From the NCBI GenBank assembly GCA_963843465.1, contig CAWJKP010000009.1:124001-188000 (forward strand): 64,000 bases of DNA, written 5' to 3'. The notes beneath the pieces are model-generated. The model made no database searches, had not been told where the DNA came from, and saw only the letters and a program-made list of their open reading frames with translations. Origin of the DNA: CAWJKP01 sp963843465. Lineage in GTDB: Bacteria > Planctomycetota > Planctomycetia > Pirellulales > Thermoguttaceae. This document shows positions 15,126 through 24,950 of this stretch, in pieces (positions within the stretch are counted from its first letter, which is position 1; the number at the start of each line of letters is the position of its first letter). The position numbers were made by a program, and so were the translations under genes.

Positions 15126-17459
15126 TCATGCCTCCTCGTACCACTGCGTAAACTCTTCGGTGGTGGTCTCAGCCGGAAGTCTCGCATAGCGCCGTCGCGC
15201 GGCGAACATGCGAAGCGCCAGGTAGACCACCGGTAGAATACCGACGAAGAGGAAGATCAAGTCGCCGGGCATCCGCAACCACTCGATGATGCGGGACCAC
15301 GGCTGCTGGAAGAACTCCGGTTGCCTGGCGTGCCAATAGCCGTGCCGAACAGCATCGTACAGTTGCAGCCCGCCCATCGGAATCAGATTGGCGCACAGCA
15401 TCAATCCCAGGCCGACGTTCAGGCCCCAGAACGAGAGCTTCATTGCCCGCTCGGAACCTCGGTCGGGTGGAATGAAGTGTCGGGCGATGAACATGAAGAA
15501 GCCTATCGCCAACATGCCATACACGCCCATCAGCGCCCCGTGGGCGTGATTGGCCGTAAAGGCGGTGCCGATTTCGTAGTAGCTCACGATTGGCAGGTTG
15601 ATGAGGAAACCGAACACCCCGGCGCCCAGGAAGTTCCAGAAGCCCACGGCGATGAGGAACATCACGGCCCACTTGTGTGGGAAGTCGGCGCTGCGGGTGC
15701 CGATGACGGAGCGTGCTCTCTCCTGGGCACCCAGTCGCATGAACCGCCATGCCTCAAAGGTCAGGAGCACCAGCGGGATCACTTCCATGGCGGAGAAGAC
15801 GGCCCCCATCGCCATGTGAATCGCAGGCGCGCCGCTGAAGTAAAGATGGTGCATCGTGCCGATCACTCCGCCGATGGAATAGAGGATGATGTCGAGATAG
15901 ACGACGCGGGCGGCCGTGGTGGGACGAACCACGCCCAAGAGAACGTAGACGTACGCCACCATGATGGTCGTGAACAGTTCCAGGAAATCCTCGACCCAAA
16001 GGTGAACCACCCAGAACCGCCAGAAGTCCATCACCGCGAAGTTGACGTTCTTGCCGAAGACCATGCCTACGGCATAGAAAAGCGGGATGGACAGCGCACT
16101 GTAGAGGAAAAGGTAAGGCAGATTGCCCGGATGTTCGTCCCGCAAGCGGCTCCACAGCCCGCGTACGAGAATGACGACCCAGAAGAACATGCCGATAGTC
16201 AGCAGGATCTGCCAAAGGCGCCCGAGATCAAGGTACTCCCAGCCCTGAGTGCCGATCCAGAACCAAGGGCCGCCGGTGGAAATGATGCCCTTGATGCTGG
16301 CCGCCTCGCCCAGGAGACTCCCGACGACAACCACCACCAATGCGCCGAAGAGGATCAGTGCCAGTTTCTCCTGGTGCTTGGGCTCGCGTCGGGCGATCAT
16401 CGGGGCCAGGAAGATCCCCATGGCGAGATAACTGGCAGCGACAAAGAACAGCGCCAACTGAACGTGCCACATGCGCGAAAGGTTGTAAGGCAGCAAGTCG
16501 CCCAGCTTCAGACCGTAGAAACCGCCCGGCTCGACATGATAATGGGCATTGGCCGCACCCAACATCCCCTGCAAGAGGAACAGCCCGGCAATCACCAGGA
16601 AATACCACGCCGTGGCGCGTTGGGCTGGCGCCAGGCGGACTTCCTCCGGCGGGCGGAACCGCAGGCGTTGGCCGGGCCGCTCTTCATCGGCCCGATGCCA
16701 GCCCAATAGATCCCATCGTCCGACGACGAAGAGCATCAACCCCGTTCCGCCCAACAGCGTGATCAGGCTCAGAGTGCTCCAGAGGATCGCTTCGGCGGTC
16801 GGCGTGTTGGCGGCCATCGGCTCGGACGGCCAGTTGTTGGTGTAGGAGTACGCGGTGCCTGGCCGTGTGGCGGCAGCCGCCCATGCCGACCAGGCGAAGT
16901 AGGCCGTCAACCGATGGATCTCGTCCCCATCCGTAATGGCCGGTCGCCGCAATCCGCTCTGCTCCGTCACTGGGCCGAAATAGCGCGTATAGAACTTGGC
17001 AAGCTGATGAAAGGCGCTGGCTTGGCCGGCCGTGTAATGGAGGACATCGGACTGCGGATCGAAGCGATTGTGCTTCAGTTCGTTGCTGGTTAGCTGGCGT
17101 GCCTCGGCCTCGGCACGCCCCTGGCCACGGTGAAAACCGACCATCGCGTTGGCTGCTTCGTGCAGATACTGGGCCGTGAAATCCGGTCCCAGGTAAGCGC
17201 CATGGCCAAAGATGGTGCCGTATTGCATCAGCCCATACTTCTGAAAGATGTGCTGACCGGCCATGATGTCGCTGGCGGTGAAGAGCGTGCTCCCATCTTC
17301 GGCAACCACGCGCCCGGGAATCGGAGGCGGTTCAGCGTGGATACGATAGGCCAGGTACAGCAGCACCGCGAATCCTGCAAGGAACGTCACGATGGCCACT
17401 TGCAGCCACAAGGACGAGATGACCATGCGCCGATTGGCGCCGTTGGCAGACGGACCCAT
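15126..17459 (-). CDS. norZ: Quinol-dependent nitric oxide reductase (qNOR)
   Basis: This 777-aa single-chain enzyme reduces NO to N2O at the membrane with electrons from quinol. The N-terminal TM is followed by a long periplasmic domain (to ~residue 215) that lacks a CxxCH haem c motif, as in qNOR. The haem-copper-oxidase-like core follows with ~12 TMs. Conserved pieces include MWHVQLALFFVAASYLAMG, FWRFWVVHLWVEDFLELF (FeB His and Glu), MHHLYFSGAP and ANHAHGALMGVYGM. GGAGG precedes the ATG. No nnrS, norR or other denitrification gene is adjacent, suggesting NO detoxification rather than full denitrification. Confidence 0.92.
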   Translation of the reverse strand: MGPSANGANRRMVISSLWLQVAIVTFLAGFAVLLYLAYRIHAEPPPIPGRVVAEDGSTLFTASDIMAGQHIFQKYGLMQYGTIFGHGAYLGPDFTAQYLHEAANAMVGFHRGQGRAEAEARQLTSNELKHNRFDPQSDVLHYTAGQASAFHQLAKFYTRYFGPVTEQSGLRRPAITDGDEIHRLTAYFAWSAWAAAATRPGTAYSYTNNWPSEPMAANTPTAEAILWSTLSLITLLGGTGLMLFVVGRWDLLGWHRADEERPGQRLRFRPPEEVRLAPAQRATAWYFLVIAGLFLLQGMLGAANAHYHVEPGGFYGLKLGDLLPYNLSRMWHVQLALFFVAASYLAMGIFLAPMIARREPKHQEKLALILFGALVVVVVGSLLGEAASIKGIISTGGPWFWIGTQGWEYLDLGRLWQILLTIGMFFWVVILVRGLWSRLRDEHPGNLPYLFLYSALSIPLFYAVGMVFGKNVNFAVMDFWRFWVVHLWVEDFLELFTTIMVAYVYVLLGVVRPTTAARVVYLDIILYSIGGVIGTMHHLYFSGAPAIHMAMGAVFSAMEVIPLVLLTFEAWRFMRLGAQERARSVIGTRSADFPHKWAVMFLIAVGFWNFLGAGVFGFLINLPIVSYYEIGTAFTANHAHGALMGVYGMLAIGFFMFIARHFIPPDRGSERAMKLSFWGLNVGLGLMLCANLIPMGGLQLYDAVRHGYWHARQPEFFQQPWSRIIEWLRMPGDLIFLFVGILPVVYLALRMFAARRRYARLPAETTTEEFTQWYEEA

Positions 17460-17523
17460 CCCAACGCCTCCTTATGTACTGGATTGCTTTCTCCACGTCC
17501 GAGGAGTCCCCGACACATGGCCC

Positions 17524-17916
17524 TTATCTTACCCGCTCACCTAGCCAACGTCGACTGCGGGCGTTGCCTCGCGGTTCGATCATCTCTATCTTCTCGCCCT
17601 CGTGGAAGTCGATGGCGCGCCTTGTGTTCCCGTCAAGACTGGAGTTGAAGAGGCCCGAAGGATCATTCAGAGCCGCCCCTTTGGCGAAGGTCATCTTCAC
17701 GACGTTCTTGTAAGTCTCGCCTGTGCAGATCAATCCGTCGTGCGACCACACCGGAACCCCTCTCCATTTCCACTCCTCGACGACTTCGGGATCGGCTTCC
17801 TTGACTAAGGTGCGGAGCCGGCTGAGCATCTTGCCCCGCCAGTCGCCTAGCTCCTTGATTCTCGCGTCTATCAACTGAGAAGGAGACTTGCTTTTCTGCG
17901 ACCCGCTCTTCTTCAT
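17524..17916 (-). CDS. DUF1801 (YdhG-like) family protein (130 aa)
   Basis: Residues ~20-105 match the YdhG/DUF1801 fold: DARIKELGDWRGKMLSRLRTLVKEADPEVVEEWKW, VPVWSHDGLICTGETYKNVVKMTFAKGA, LFNSSLDGNTRRAIDFHEGEKI. The last ~20 residues (PRGNARSRRWLGERVR) do not fit the usual 'ALKALIR' ending, so the C-terminus may be altered. Function unknown; members are small cytoplasmic alpha/beta proteins. Confidence 0.75.
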   Translation of the reverse strand: MKKSGSQKSKSPSQLIDARIKELGDWRGKMLSRLRTLVKEADPEVVEEWKWRGVPVWSHDGLICTGETYKNVVKMTFAKGAALNDPSGLFNSSLDGNTRRAIDFHEGEKIEMIEPRGNARSRRWLGERVR

Positions 17917-18025
17917 GCCTGTTTCTCCTCCTTAGTCCCGAGGCAATCAATGGGGGTTACCGCCACCGTACCGATTCTACGTGGAGCGAGTAGGAGTCGC
18001 AAGCGAGTCTCCGTGGCGGCTGATC

Positions 18026-18288
18026 GTGGAACTTCTACGATCACGATTGGAATCCGGCAAATGACAGCCAAGCCCAAGACCGGGCCTACCGCATCGGCCA
18101 GACAAAGCCCGTGACCGTGTACCGGCTGATCTCCCAGGGGACCATCGAGGAGAAGATCCTCCATCGGCAGGAGTTGAAACAAACCCTGGCGGATGAGATC
18201 ATTGGAGTAGACGAGGTTGGGTTCAAGGAATTGGGTCGGGAAGAACTACTGAGCCTGTTCCGACTGGAGGAGCGTAAAGCAGCGTGAT
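18026..18288 (+). pseudogene. C-terminal fragment of a SNF2-family helicase
   Basis: In one frame the sequence reads NFYDHDWNPANDSQAQDRAYRIGQTKPVTVYRL..GTIEEKIL and ends ..LLSLFRLEERKAA with TGA at 18286-18288. This is helicase motifs V-VI and the tail of a SNF2/RapA-like ATPase. A stop occurs just upstream and the ATPase core is absent, so only the last ~85 codons survive. Confidence 0.75.
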
Positions 18289-18431
18289 GGGTCGTGGTCG
18301 CGGCCACGAGTGCGTGTGGCGAGGACGGGAAACGGCCATTAGGGATGGATGGAGCGGCCGATCATCGAGATCGGGTCGTCGTTGAACTTGAAGGGATGGG
18401 CTATCGAGTGAAGCGGGCCGGAGGCTAACGT

Positions 18432-18650
18432 ATGAGCATCGTCCAGATTGGCCGCTACCGGCACTACAAGGGCAAGGAATACACGGTGATCGGTGTCGCT
18501 CGCCACAGCGAGACGGAGGTGGAACTGGTCGTCTACCGGAAGGAATACGACGACTACGGCCTTTGGGTGCGGCCCTTGGGCATGTTCGTGGAGATGGTGG
18601 AGGTCAATGGGAAGACGGTTCCTCGCTTCCAGTTCCTCGGGCCAAGATGA
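18432..18650 (+). CDS. DUF1653 family protein (72 aa)
   Basis: The whole protein fits DUF1653: GRYRHYKGKEYTVIGVARHSETEVELVVYR, then YGLWVRPLGMFVEMVEVNGKTVPRF. These are short cytoplasmic beta proteins of unknown role, often encoded alone. No operon partner is evident. Confidence 0.85.
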   Translation: MSIVQIGRYRHYKGKEYTVIGVARHSETEVELVVYRKEYDDYGLWVRPLGMFVEMVEVNGKTVPRFQFLGPR

Positions 18651-18688
18651 AGCGGAGGCAACCGGGTGACGACCCGATGCTTCTCTCG

Positions 18689-19426
18689 TCACTTACCCGC
18701 TTGTTGAGGAATCTTGACCGCCAACGGAGCCGACGTGAGTTCGCCCTTCCACTCGGACAATTCCTGCCCTACGGTCAGAACAGCGGTCACTCCGTATATG
18801 CCCGGTGGCAAGGTTGCTGGTTTCTCCAGTTCCCACCAAGAGGCAGTGTCATTCGGCGTGAACTGAACATCAGTAATGCGGGTCTCTCCCGGTGCAAGAA
18901 CGGTTGACATGCGTTTTGCATCATCGGGAGTCAGTTGTATGTCTGTCTTGCCAAAACTGCGGCCTAGCGTCTGTTGCGGCCCTTCGGACTTGGGACGGCG
19001 TTTGTCCAAGAGGCTCAAATGATTCCATCCTCTGTAAACGAAGGCAAAAGGTTCACCCCCTGCTCTTGGTTTCAGCATTAGTCTTGAGACAAGAAGAGCG
19101 TTAGATCCACCTTCTCCCAAAAGGCATGTGTGAACGGAGGCGAGTAATCGCACGGGTGACTTGCCAGCGTTTCGCAGGTGGACCTGCAAGTACACGCTCT
19201 TGCCGTCGAATACCGCTTGACCGGTTGCGTTGGTTCCGTCCTGCGGTGATAGTCCCAGTTGCAGGCCGTTGACGGGCCTGCCCCATGCTATCCTCTCAGC
19301 AGCAGTAACACGGCTCTTGCTTTGGGAGTACGTTCCGGCTGCCGTCGGCTCGTCCTCTCCTCGGGCTTGGAAGGCCACGATCCCGACCAGCGTGCAGATG
19401 AACAGACTCAGCTTCATGAAGCTCAT
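18689..19426 (-). CDS. Secreted hypothetical protein (245 aa)
   Basis: Start at 19426 chosen for GAGGAG eight nt upstream; MSFMKLSLFICTLVGIVAFQARG is a signal peptide. The mature part has alternating beta-strands (VYLQVHLRNAGKSPVRLLAS, PGETRITDVQFTPND, PGIYGVTAVLTVGQ), like planctomycete exported proteins with an Ig-like fold. No enzymatic motif seen. Confidence 0.7.
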   Translation of the reverse strand: MSFMKLSLFICTLVGIVAFQARGEDEPTAAGTYSQSKSRVTAAERIAWGRPVNGLQLGLSPQDGTNATGQAVFDGKSVYLQVHLRNAGKSPVRLLASVHTCLLGEGGSNALLVSRLMLKPRAGGEPFAFVYRGWNHLSLLDKRRPKSEGPQQTLGRSFGKTDIQLTPDDAKRMSTVLAPGETRITDVQFTPNDTASWWELEKPATLPPGIYGVTAVLTVGQELSEWKGELTSAPLAVKIPQQAGK

Positions 19427-19716
19427 GGCATCTCCTCGGGGTGCGGAGGTCATTATAACCCGCCCATCAATCCCCAGCAAAACCCACGGCCCGAGGCAGG
19501 GATTTTGTAAATACTACGGGCAGGCCGTGCCCGAATCGGGACACACCCCGCAATCGAATCCGCACGGTTCCGCGGGCAGGGAGGGCGCAAATGCGGCTCC
19601 CCCATAGACTTCGGAAGCGAAGCCCGCACACGGATCACAAACGGCTTGTGCCGTGGCACGAAAGGTGCTATTCGAGCAGCGGGAAAGAAATTCAACCGTT
19701 CAACGGAAATGCTGCG

Positions 19717-19947
19717 ATGGAATCCTTGTTTTCTACCCCGTATCACGACGTGACCGAGCGAGCACAGGAGCGTCTGCGGCAAAGCCCGCACCTCTCCGTG
19801 CGGTCTGTCTCCTGCGAGTTTGATCGAGGCGTACTTCGCCTCCGAGGCCGTTTATCGAGCTTCTACCATAAGCAACTCGCCCAGGAAGCCGTTGCCCGTT
19901 TGTCCGGCGTCACGGAGGTGGTGAACGAAGTGGCGGTCGCCATGTAG
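19717..19947 (+). CDS. BON-domain protein (76 aa)
   Basis: A single BON domain: ERAQERLRQSPHLSVRSVSCEFDRGVLRLRGRLSSFYHKQLAQEAVARLSGVTEVVNEV. BON domains bind membranes or phospholipids and often occur in osmotic-stress proteins. No signal peptide is present in this short form. A short structured region and a terminator follow. Confidence 0.8.
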   Translation: MESLFSTPYHDVTERAQERLRQSPHLSVRSVSCEFDRGVLRLRGRLSSFYHKQLAQEAVARLSGVTEVVNEVAVAM

Positions 19948-20017
19948 CGAAAGGAGGTGACGCCAGTTGCACGTTTTTGCTGCAAGACATCAGGCACCCT
20001 GACTTGGAGGGCATCCC

Positions 20018-20047
20018 ATGTTTACTCCACCCGAGATGTTTACGTGA
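20018..20047 (+). CDS. Nine-codon mini-ORF MFTPPEMFT with strong ribosome site
   Basis: ATG at 20018 follows GGAGG by eight nt and encodes MFTPPEMFT before TGA. A hairpin (GAGAGGCC..GGCCTCTC, 20046-20068) begins at its stop and a full terminator follows at 20104. It may be a leader peptide or a very small protein; coding status is unproven. Confidence 0.3.
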   Translation: MFTPPEMFT

Positions 20048-20103
20048 GAGGCCGGTGGGCGGCCTCTCTGGGTGGGACCGAGGCGGTTCTTCAACTTCGA
20101 CAT

Positions 20104-20145
20104 AAGGCAGCACCCCGCTGCGTTGTGACAGCGGGGTGCTGCCTT
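20104..20145 (+). terminator. Strong bidirectional-type hairpin terminator
   Basis: Perfect 17-bp arms, AAGGCAGCACCCCGCTG (20104-20120) and its complement (20129-20145), separated by 8 nt and followed by TCTTAGTTTT. It would end the BON/mini-ORF transcript and may also serve the minus-strand esterase remnant. Confidence 0.8.
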
Positions 20146-20328
20146 TCTTAGTTTTCCCAGGACACGATGCGAAGGTTTGCAGCGGGGAGCCGTAATATCG
20201 GTTTCCGCAAGGCAGTATCCACGCCATCATGATTGGTTATTCCCTGGCCGTACCAAGTCGCCTTGGAGCCGACATCCGAGTCATGGACGGCTGACCACCG
20301 TGGCGGGAACGGCCCTCGAATCGGATGG

Positions 20329-20850
20329 TCACTTCTTCGGCTCGCTCTTCGCACCTCGCTTCTGCTGGAGCAGCCACTCATAGAGTTGGGGATTGGCATA
20401 CGTCTCGGTCCAGGCGTCGTGTCCCGCCTCGGGATAAACGGTGACCTTGACGATCCCACCACTCTTCTTCAGGGCCTCGACCATTTGCTGCGACCGTTCG
20501 AGGGGCACTACCGGGTCTTTCGCACCGTGGAAGACCCAGACGGGGGGATAGGCGAACAACTTCATAGTGATCGGTTCACCGCCACCACAAATCGGCACGA
20601 GAGCGGCGAAGCGCTTGGGCTGGTAGGCGGCCAACGACCAAGTGCCGAATCCGCCCATGCTCAGGCCGGTCACGTAGATCCGGTCCTGATCGACCTTACA
20701 CTTCTCGACGATTTCGTCCAGGAGTGTCGCAAGTTCCACAGGCTCCCACCATCGTCCTTGCGGGCACTGGGGTGACACGACGATGAAAGGGAAGTCCTTG
20801 CCCGCCTCGATCAGTTTGGGTGGGCCCGGATCATCGCCGACCTCCCCACG
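20329..20850 (-). pseudogene. Esterase/dienelactone-hydrolase-like gene lacking its N-terminus
   Basis: Recognisable from GDDPGPPKLIEAGKDFPF to the end: IVVSPQCPQGRWWEP, the nucleophile elbow GLSMGGFGTWSLA (Ser), the acid region VWVFHGAKDPVVP (Asp) and YPEAGHDAWTET (His). The triad-bearing C-terminal ~175 residues survive, but the first ~80-100 residues (signal peptide and first strands) are gone. The break lies about 40 bp before the end of the sialidase-like gene. A GTG at 20778 could still start a 149-aa product. Confidence 0.75.
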
Positions 20851-20882
20851 CTGGCACCTCGGTGGTGTTGGTAATCGCCAAG

Positions 20883-22073
20883 TTACTGGCGCAGCGTGAT
20901 CCGGACAACCCAGACCGAATTGGTTTCGGGCGATGCAGGCGGAATTGCCGCCCCTCCGAAAGGGTTGCGATCATAGATATAGATCAGGTGCGCATCATCT
21001 AGCGCGATGATCTCCGTGTACGACGAGGTGTTACCCGCCGTCTTGATCGGCTCCTGAGGTTGGTGAGCGTTGTGATTGGCAAGAACATCGAACTTGTACC
21101 AAGTTGCGGCGTCCCCCTCAGGGTTCAGCCACAAGAACAGACCCGGGCGCCCACCCGAGAGCGCGACTAAACCGTCCCGCATTACTACCAGGCTCGGCTC
21201 GACGGAGAAGGCCCCTTTCATCGCCGTGGGCTTCGTCCATGTCCGACCCTCGTCCGTACTGAAACACTGGCCGTACGGTGCTCCCGAATCGAGGCGAAAG
21301 GCGCACAGCAGGCGGCCATCCTTCAATCGGCACATCGCTGATTCGCAGGGGCCTTCACGGCCGGACAATTCGCACTTCTCATCAGCCACGACCGAGCGGA
21401 TCTTCCAGCGCACGCCATCCAGGGATTCGGACGCCACAAGGCTGTAGCGGTTCGTGTCGCGGAAATGGCCGTACAGCGTTGCGAGGTAGCCCTTCTCCTT
21501 CAGCGGCACAACCTGACCATTGCAGACGAAGCCGGATAGGCCGAGCCGCGGGTCGAGCGATTTGTCCGACCTGGGCCACCCCTCGATCGTGATGCCCGGT
21601 TTGATGACCTTCAACTTACGGCTTCCTTTGGGGCAGAGCTGATACGGGGCTCCCATCACCCCGTCGCCCATGGGACGCAAGTAGTAGGGCATGAATAGCG
21701 TGTCGCCGTTGGGCAAGGTCAACGAGCCGTCACTGCCCAGGGCCTTCGCGAGCGGGCCCCAAGACAAGCCGCCATCCCAAGACCATGAGACCATGCTGGT
21801 CGATTCTGCCACGTTGACGTCGGCGTAGTCCGACAGCATCGCGACCAGTTCGCCAGAGCTGAGTCGCACGAGGGTGGGAAACCAGAGATAGCCCTTGCTC
21901 CGCCCGACGAGGACCGGCTTGGAGAACGTCACCTTGATTCCGGCTGCTTCGGCCGTGTTCCCCGCCTGCCAACTCCGCGTAGGAGCCTTCTCCTCGGCCA
22001 ATGCCAAGCTGCCAACAACAAGTAAGAGTCCCAACGCCGGCATGTCCGCAAGGCGAACAACCTGGCTCTTCAT
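20883..22073 (-). CDS. Secreted sialidase-like BNR-repeat protein (396 aa)
   Basis: The start at 22073 has a near-perfect AGGAGG. The leader (MKSQVV..ALGLLLVVGSLALA) is a signal peptide. The body is a six-bladed propeller of exo-alpha-sialidase type, with Asp-box motifs SWDGGLSWGP and STDEGRTWTKP, and SLDGVRWKI as a weak third. Active-site residues of true sialidases cannot be confirmed, so the substrate is open (glycan exo-hydrolase likely). Severed genes flank it on both sides (esterase and rpiB). Confidence 0.8.
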   Translation of the reverse strand: MKSQVVRLADMPALGLLLVVGSLALAEEKAPTRSWQAGNTAEAAGIKVTFSKPVLVGRSKGYLWFPTLVRLSSGELVAMLSDYADVNVAESTSMVSWSWDGGLSWGPLAKALGSDGSLTLPNGDTLFMPYYLRPMGDGVMGAPYQLCPKGSRKLKVIKPGITIEGWPRSDKSLDPRLGLSGFVCNGQVVPLKEKGYLATLYGHFRDTNRYSLVASESLDGVRWKIRSVVADEKCELSGREGPCESAMCRLKDGRLLCAFRLDSGAPYGQCFSTDEGRTWTKPTAMKGAFSVEPSLVVMRDGLVALSGGRPGLFLWLNPEGDAATWYKFDVLANHNAHQPQEPIKTAGNTSSYTEIIALDDAHLIYIYDRNPFGGAAIPPASPETNSVWVVRITLRQ

Positions 22074-22103
22074 AAGCAATCCTCCTGTCACAACCGACCA
22101 CCG

Positions 22104-22218
22104 GAGTGCTGTCGAAGATGCCACAATCGACAACGTCGTCCCCTCGGTCGCGGAGCAGTTCGAGGAGCTTGCCCCGTGCCGAAACCCCTCGATGATTAGC
22201 GCCGATCACGATGCGCAT
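22104..22218 (-). pseudogene. rpiB: N-terminal fragment of ribose-5-phosphate isomerase B
   Basis: MRIVIGANHRGVSARGKLLELLRDRGDDVVDCGIFDST is the first ~38 residues of RpiB/LacA (usual 'MkIaIGaDHaG..lK..l...L...GheV.D.G'). The remaining ~110 residues, including the catalytic Cys region, are missing. The break lies about 30 bp upstream of the sialidase-like start codon, so that gene's promoter region abuts the fragment. Confidence 0.7.
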
Positions 22219-22272
22219 CCGGACGGTCCCTCCAAAAAACAATATGCGTACGGCACATAACGGAATCTCATG

Positions 22273-23633
22273 CTATCTGCTGCGCCTGGCTGCTTCTATC
22301 AGGGTCCGCCCTGCCTCGTTAGGCCCCGGAACCCACATGGCGTTCTGAAGGACGCCGCAATTCATGTGTGCCGGGGATGTCCAGACCCACACGACATAGC
22401 CGATTCCCAACTCGCCGAAGATCTTCAGACTATTCTCAAGGCACGCAAGCTCTCGCTTCAATTCTTCCCCCCTGCACCACATGTTCGCGCCGATCTCGCC
22501 GCAAATAACGGGCTTGTTCAACTTGCGGAGAACATTGTCCACCAGGCAAAGCTCCAGCCCCTTCCTGATGTCGCCGTATTCCCAGACGTTCTTCCTTTCG
22601 GGCAAGGAATAGTGAAAACTGCCGTGATAGCGATAGATGTGGAAGCTGTAGACAAGGTTCCCGAGCGGGTCGTGGAAGGGATTCTTTTCCACCCAGTCCA
22701 TCGTGGCCCCGGCGTTGCGCGGGGCGGAAAGTTGAGGTTGCACCAGATGCCGTAATCCCACTGGATGACGATCGGCTGCGTTGCCCCGGTCGAGCGTATG
22801 GCGTCGACGCATTCTTGCCAGACGCGACGCCAATCGCGCATCGCCTGTTCCTTGCCCACGCCCTTGACAGGGACGGGCTCGTTGAAGATCTCGAAGATCA
22901 CGTTCGGGAACGGTTTCAGCTCGGTCGCAACGTCTCTCCAATACTGAACGAAGGCAGCCTCGCCGGGGATCACGGGCGGGACGAGCTTCTTCTGGTGCTC
23001 GATGGAGTATGGCGGGAAGGGCATCGGGTCCTGTCCGGAGCCTTCTTCCCCGTATCCGCGAATGCAGTACGGGTCGAAGATGTAGTACATCTGCCGGTCG
23101 GCGCACAGCTTGACGACTTCCTTGACGGCTTCTCGGTAAGTAATCCCGATCTTGGTCCCGTCGCGGGTCTTACCCTCGTTGTCGATCCAGTAGCGGACCG
23201 CCTGGTGGCCTCGCACGACGTTGAGCCCCCACCGCTCCATGGCGTCCAGGTTGGCTTTCACCGCGTCCGGGCCCCAACGCCTGACGCCCGAGAAAAGACT
23301 GCCGCCCTTGGGATTCCACAGGCCCGTAGGCGTGTCGGCGAACCCGGGCTGGTTCACTCCTCGCAAGATCACGACCTGCCCACGGGAGTCCTTGATGTGC
23401 CTTCCTTCCACGTGCAGTCGCAGGCTTGTCATCGCTGCATCTGCCGAGGCGGTCTCGTCCTGGCCGTTTAGTGGACGGGGCGAGAACAGCCACACGCCGA
23501 GCAACCCGAACGTCAAGACCCCGACAGTTATGCCCGGTCTGGCCCCCGACCGCTTCAGGATTGCTGACTGCATCGGGGCGGCAGCAGTCACGCCCACTGC
23601 ACCGTCCAAAGGACTTGCCACTTGCTCAGCCAT
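22273..23633 (-). CDS. GH5-like secreted cellulase, one frameshift
   Basis: MAEQVASPLDG.. at 23633 begins an N-terminal hydrophobic anchor (ITVGVLTFGLLGVWLFSP), then VILRGVNQPGFADTP, MERWGLNVVRGHQAVRYW, NVIFEIFNEPVPV (acid/base Glu) and, after a frameshift near 22715, VYSFHIYRYHGSFHY and KPVICGEIGANMW (nucleophile Glu). Both catalytic glutamates are present. One missing base would restore a ~453-residue enzyme. It would cleave beta-1,4-glucan or mannan outside the cytoplasm. A severed MBL-hydrolase gene starts ~35 bp upstream on the other strand. Confidence 0.8.
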
Positions 23634-23663
23634 CGATCGACAGCTCCTTGAATCCTGGCTGGC

Positions 23664-23921
23664 GTGGAACAAAACCGTCAAGCCGTTTGGCGTATTCTCT
23701 CCCGGAGGATGAGAGAAGGCAAGTGCCAGCCGCCGATGCATGGCCAGCGACCGTCCGGCGGGGTGTCCGCCGGCAGCCAAGCCGGAGAAAAAGAACTTTC
23801 CGGCGACCGGCTCCCCACCGGCAACGGCGTCCTGGTGATCCATCCCGTACGCCATGCCACCCTCCTCATGCACTGGAACGGCAAGACCGTGTACGTCGAT
23901 CCGGCGGGCGGCGCCTGTTGA
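23664..23921 (+). pseudogene. N-terminal fragment of an MBL-fold hydrolase
   Basis: From about 23790 the frame reads LPTGNGVLVIHPVRHATLLMHWNGKTVYVDPAGGA, the opening strands of the metallo-beta-lactamase superfamily (UlaG-like). The stop follows before any HxHxDH motif, so no active site can form. The first ~40 codons are not recognisable. Confidence 0.6.
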
Positions 23922-24005
23922 CATCGCCCCCTCCAGCGACGAAACTCTGTCCTTGTTGGCCCGCCGGCGGAACGAATGCCATGAACCATTGCCAGGAGTC
24001 CCAAG

Positions 24006-24830
24006 ATGAGACTGCTCTCGCCGGTAAAGCGTGAAGTCCTGGCCGCCATGATCGTGCTGGCCGCCGGCGGTCACGCCCGCTGCCAAGCCGAGACCTATTA
24101 CCTCTCTGCCAACGGCTCCGACCGCCAGGAAGGGACCTCGCCCCAGAAAGCGTGGCAGACGATCAGCCGGGCGAACAAGGCTCGGCTCCGGCCGGGTGAC
24201 AGCGTGCTGCTGGAAGGCGGCAACAGCTTTCCCGGCAACCTGCTGGTCCACGCCTCGGGCACGGCAAGAGCGCCGATCGCCATTACGTCCTACGGGCGCG
24301 GGGCGGCCACGATCTGCGGCGGCGATTCCTATGGCATCCGCCTGCTCAACTGCCAGTACGTCGAGGTCCGGAACTTGCACCTCGCCGGTTCCGGAGTGAC
24401 GCCCCGCGGCGAGTCCACCAACAAGGCCATCGGGCTGGACATCTACAGCACGGCCACCGCCGGCAAGCCGTGGCAGAGCATCCACGTGGACAGGGTCACC
24501 GTCAAGGGCTTCCGCGAGGGCATCGTCTTCCACACGCCGCTGGGCGTCCAGGGCGACCTTCCCCGTTCCTACGACCACTACCGCGCCAACGGCATCGAGT
24601 TCTTCAAGCCCGCCACCGGCGAAGGCGTGGTCGGCTACGACGACGTGCAGATCACCGACTGCGAGGTCGGCAAGTGCCTGTTCAGCGGAATCTACGGTTG
24701 GGGCTCGGCCAAGAGCAGCGGAAAGCCCTGGTTCCTGCCGGTGGGCAACGGCACGTTTACCAACTGCCGGATAGCCAACTGTCTCGTCCACGATACCCCG
24801 TCTCAGCGGCTCGTCGACTGGAAGGCTGCG
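24006..24830 (+). pseudogene. Secreted right-handed beta-helix protein, C-terminus missing
   Basis: MRLLSPVKREVLAAMIVLAAGGHARCQA is a signal peptide; YYLSANGSDRQEGTSPQKAWQTI is the standard opening of pectate-lyase-like beta-helix proteins. Repeating coil strands (GIRLLNCQYVEVRNLHLAG, SIHVDRVTVKGFREGIVF, VQITDCEVGKCLFSGIYG) follow to about residue 272. There the sequence changes abruptly and the frame runs on into the leader of the GH27 gene. A complete protein would be ~400-500 aa. Confidence 0.7.
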
Positions 24831-24950
24831 AACCGTCTTGTTATTATGCTAAGACTTGCCGCTCGGATCGTATCCGAGCGAAACGGATACGAGAAATACC
24901 GGCTAAGGCGCTGCATGACAGCAGTGCGCCGCATTGCAGGAGAGATTCTC

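Noticed and set aside
23634..24791. An upstream extension of the GH5 frame to 24791
   Set aside because: It is antisense to the beta-helix and MBL remnants; the GH5 leader and anchor begin at 23633.
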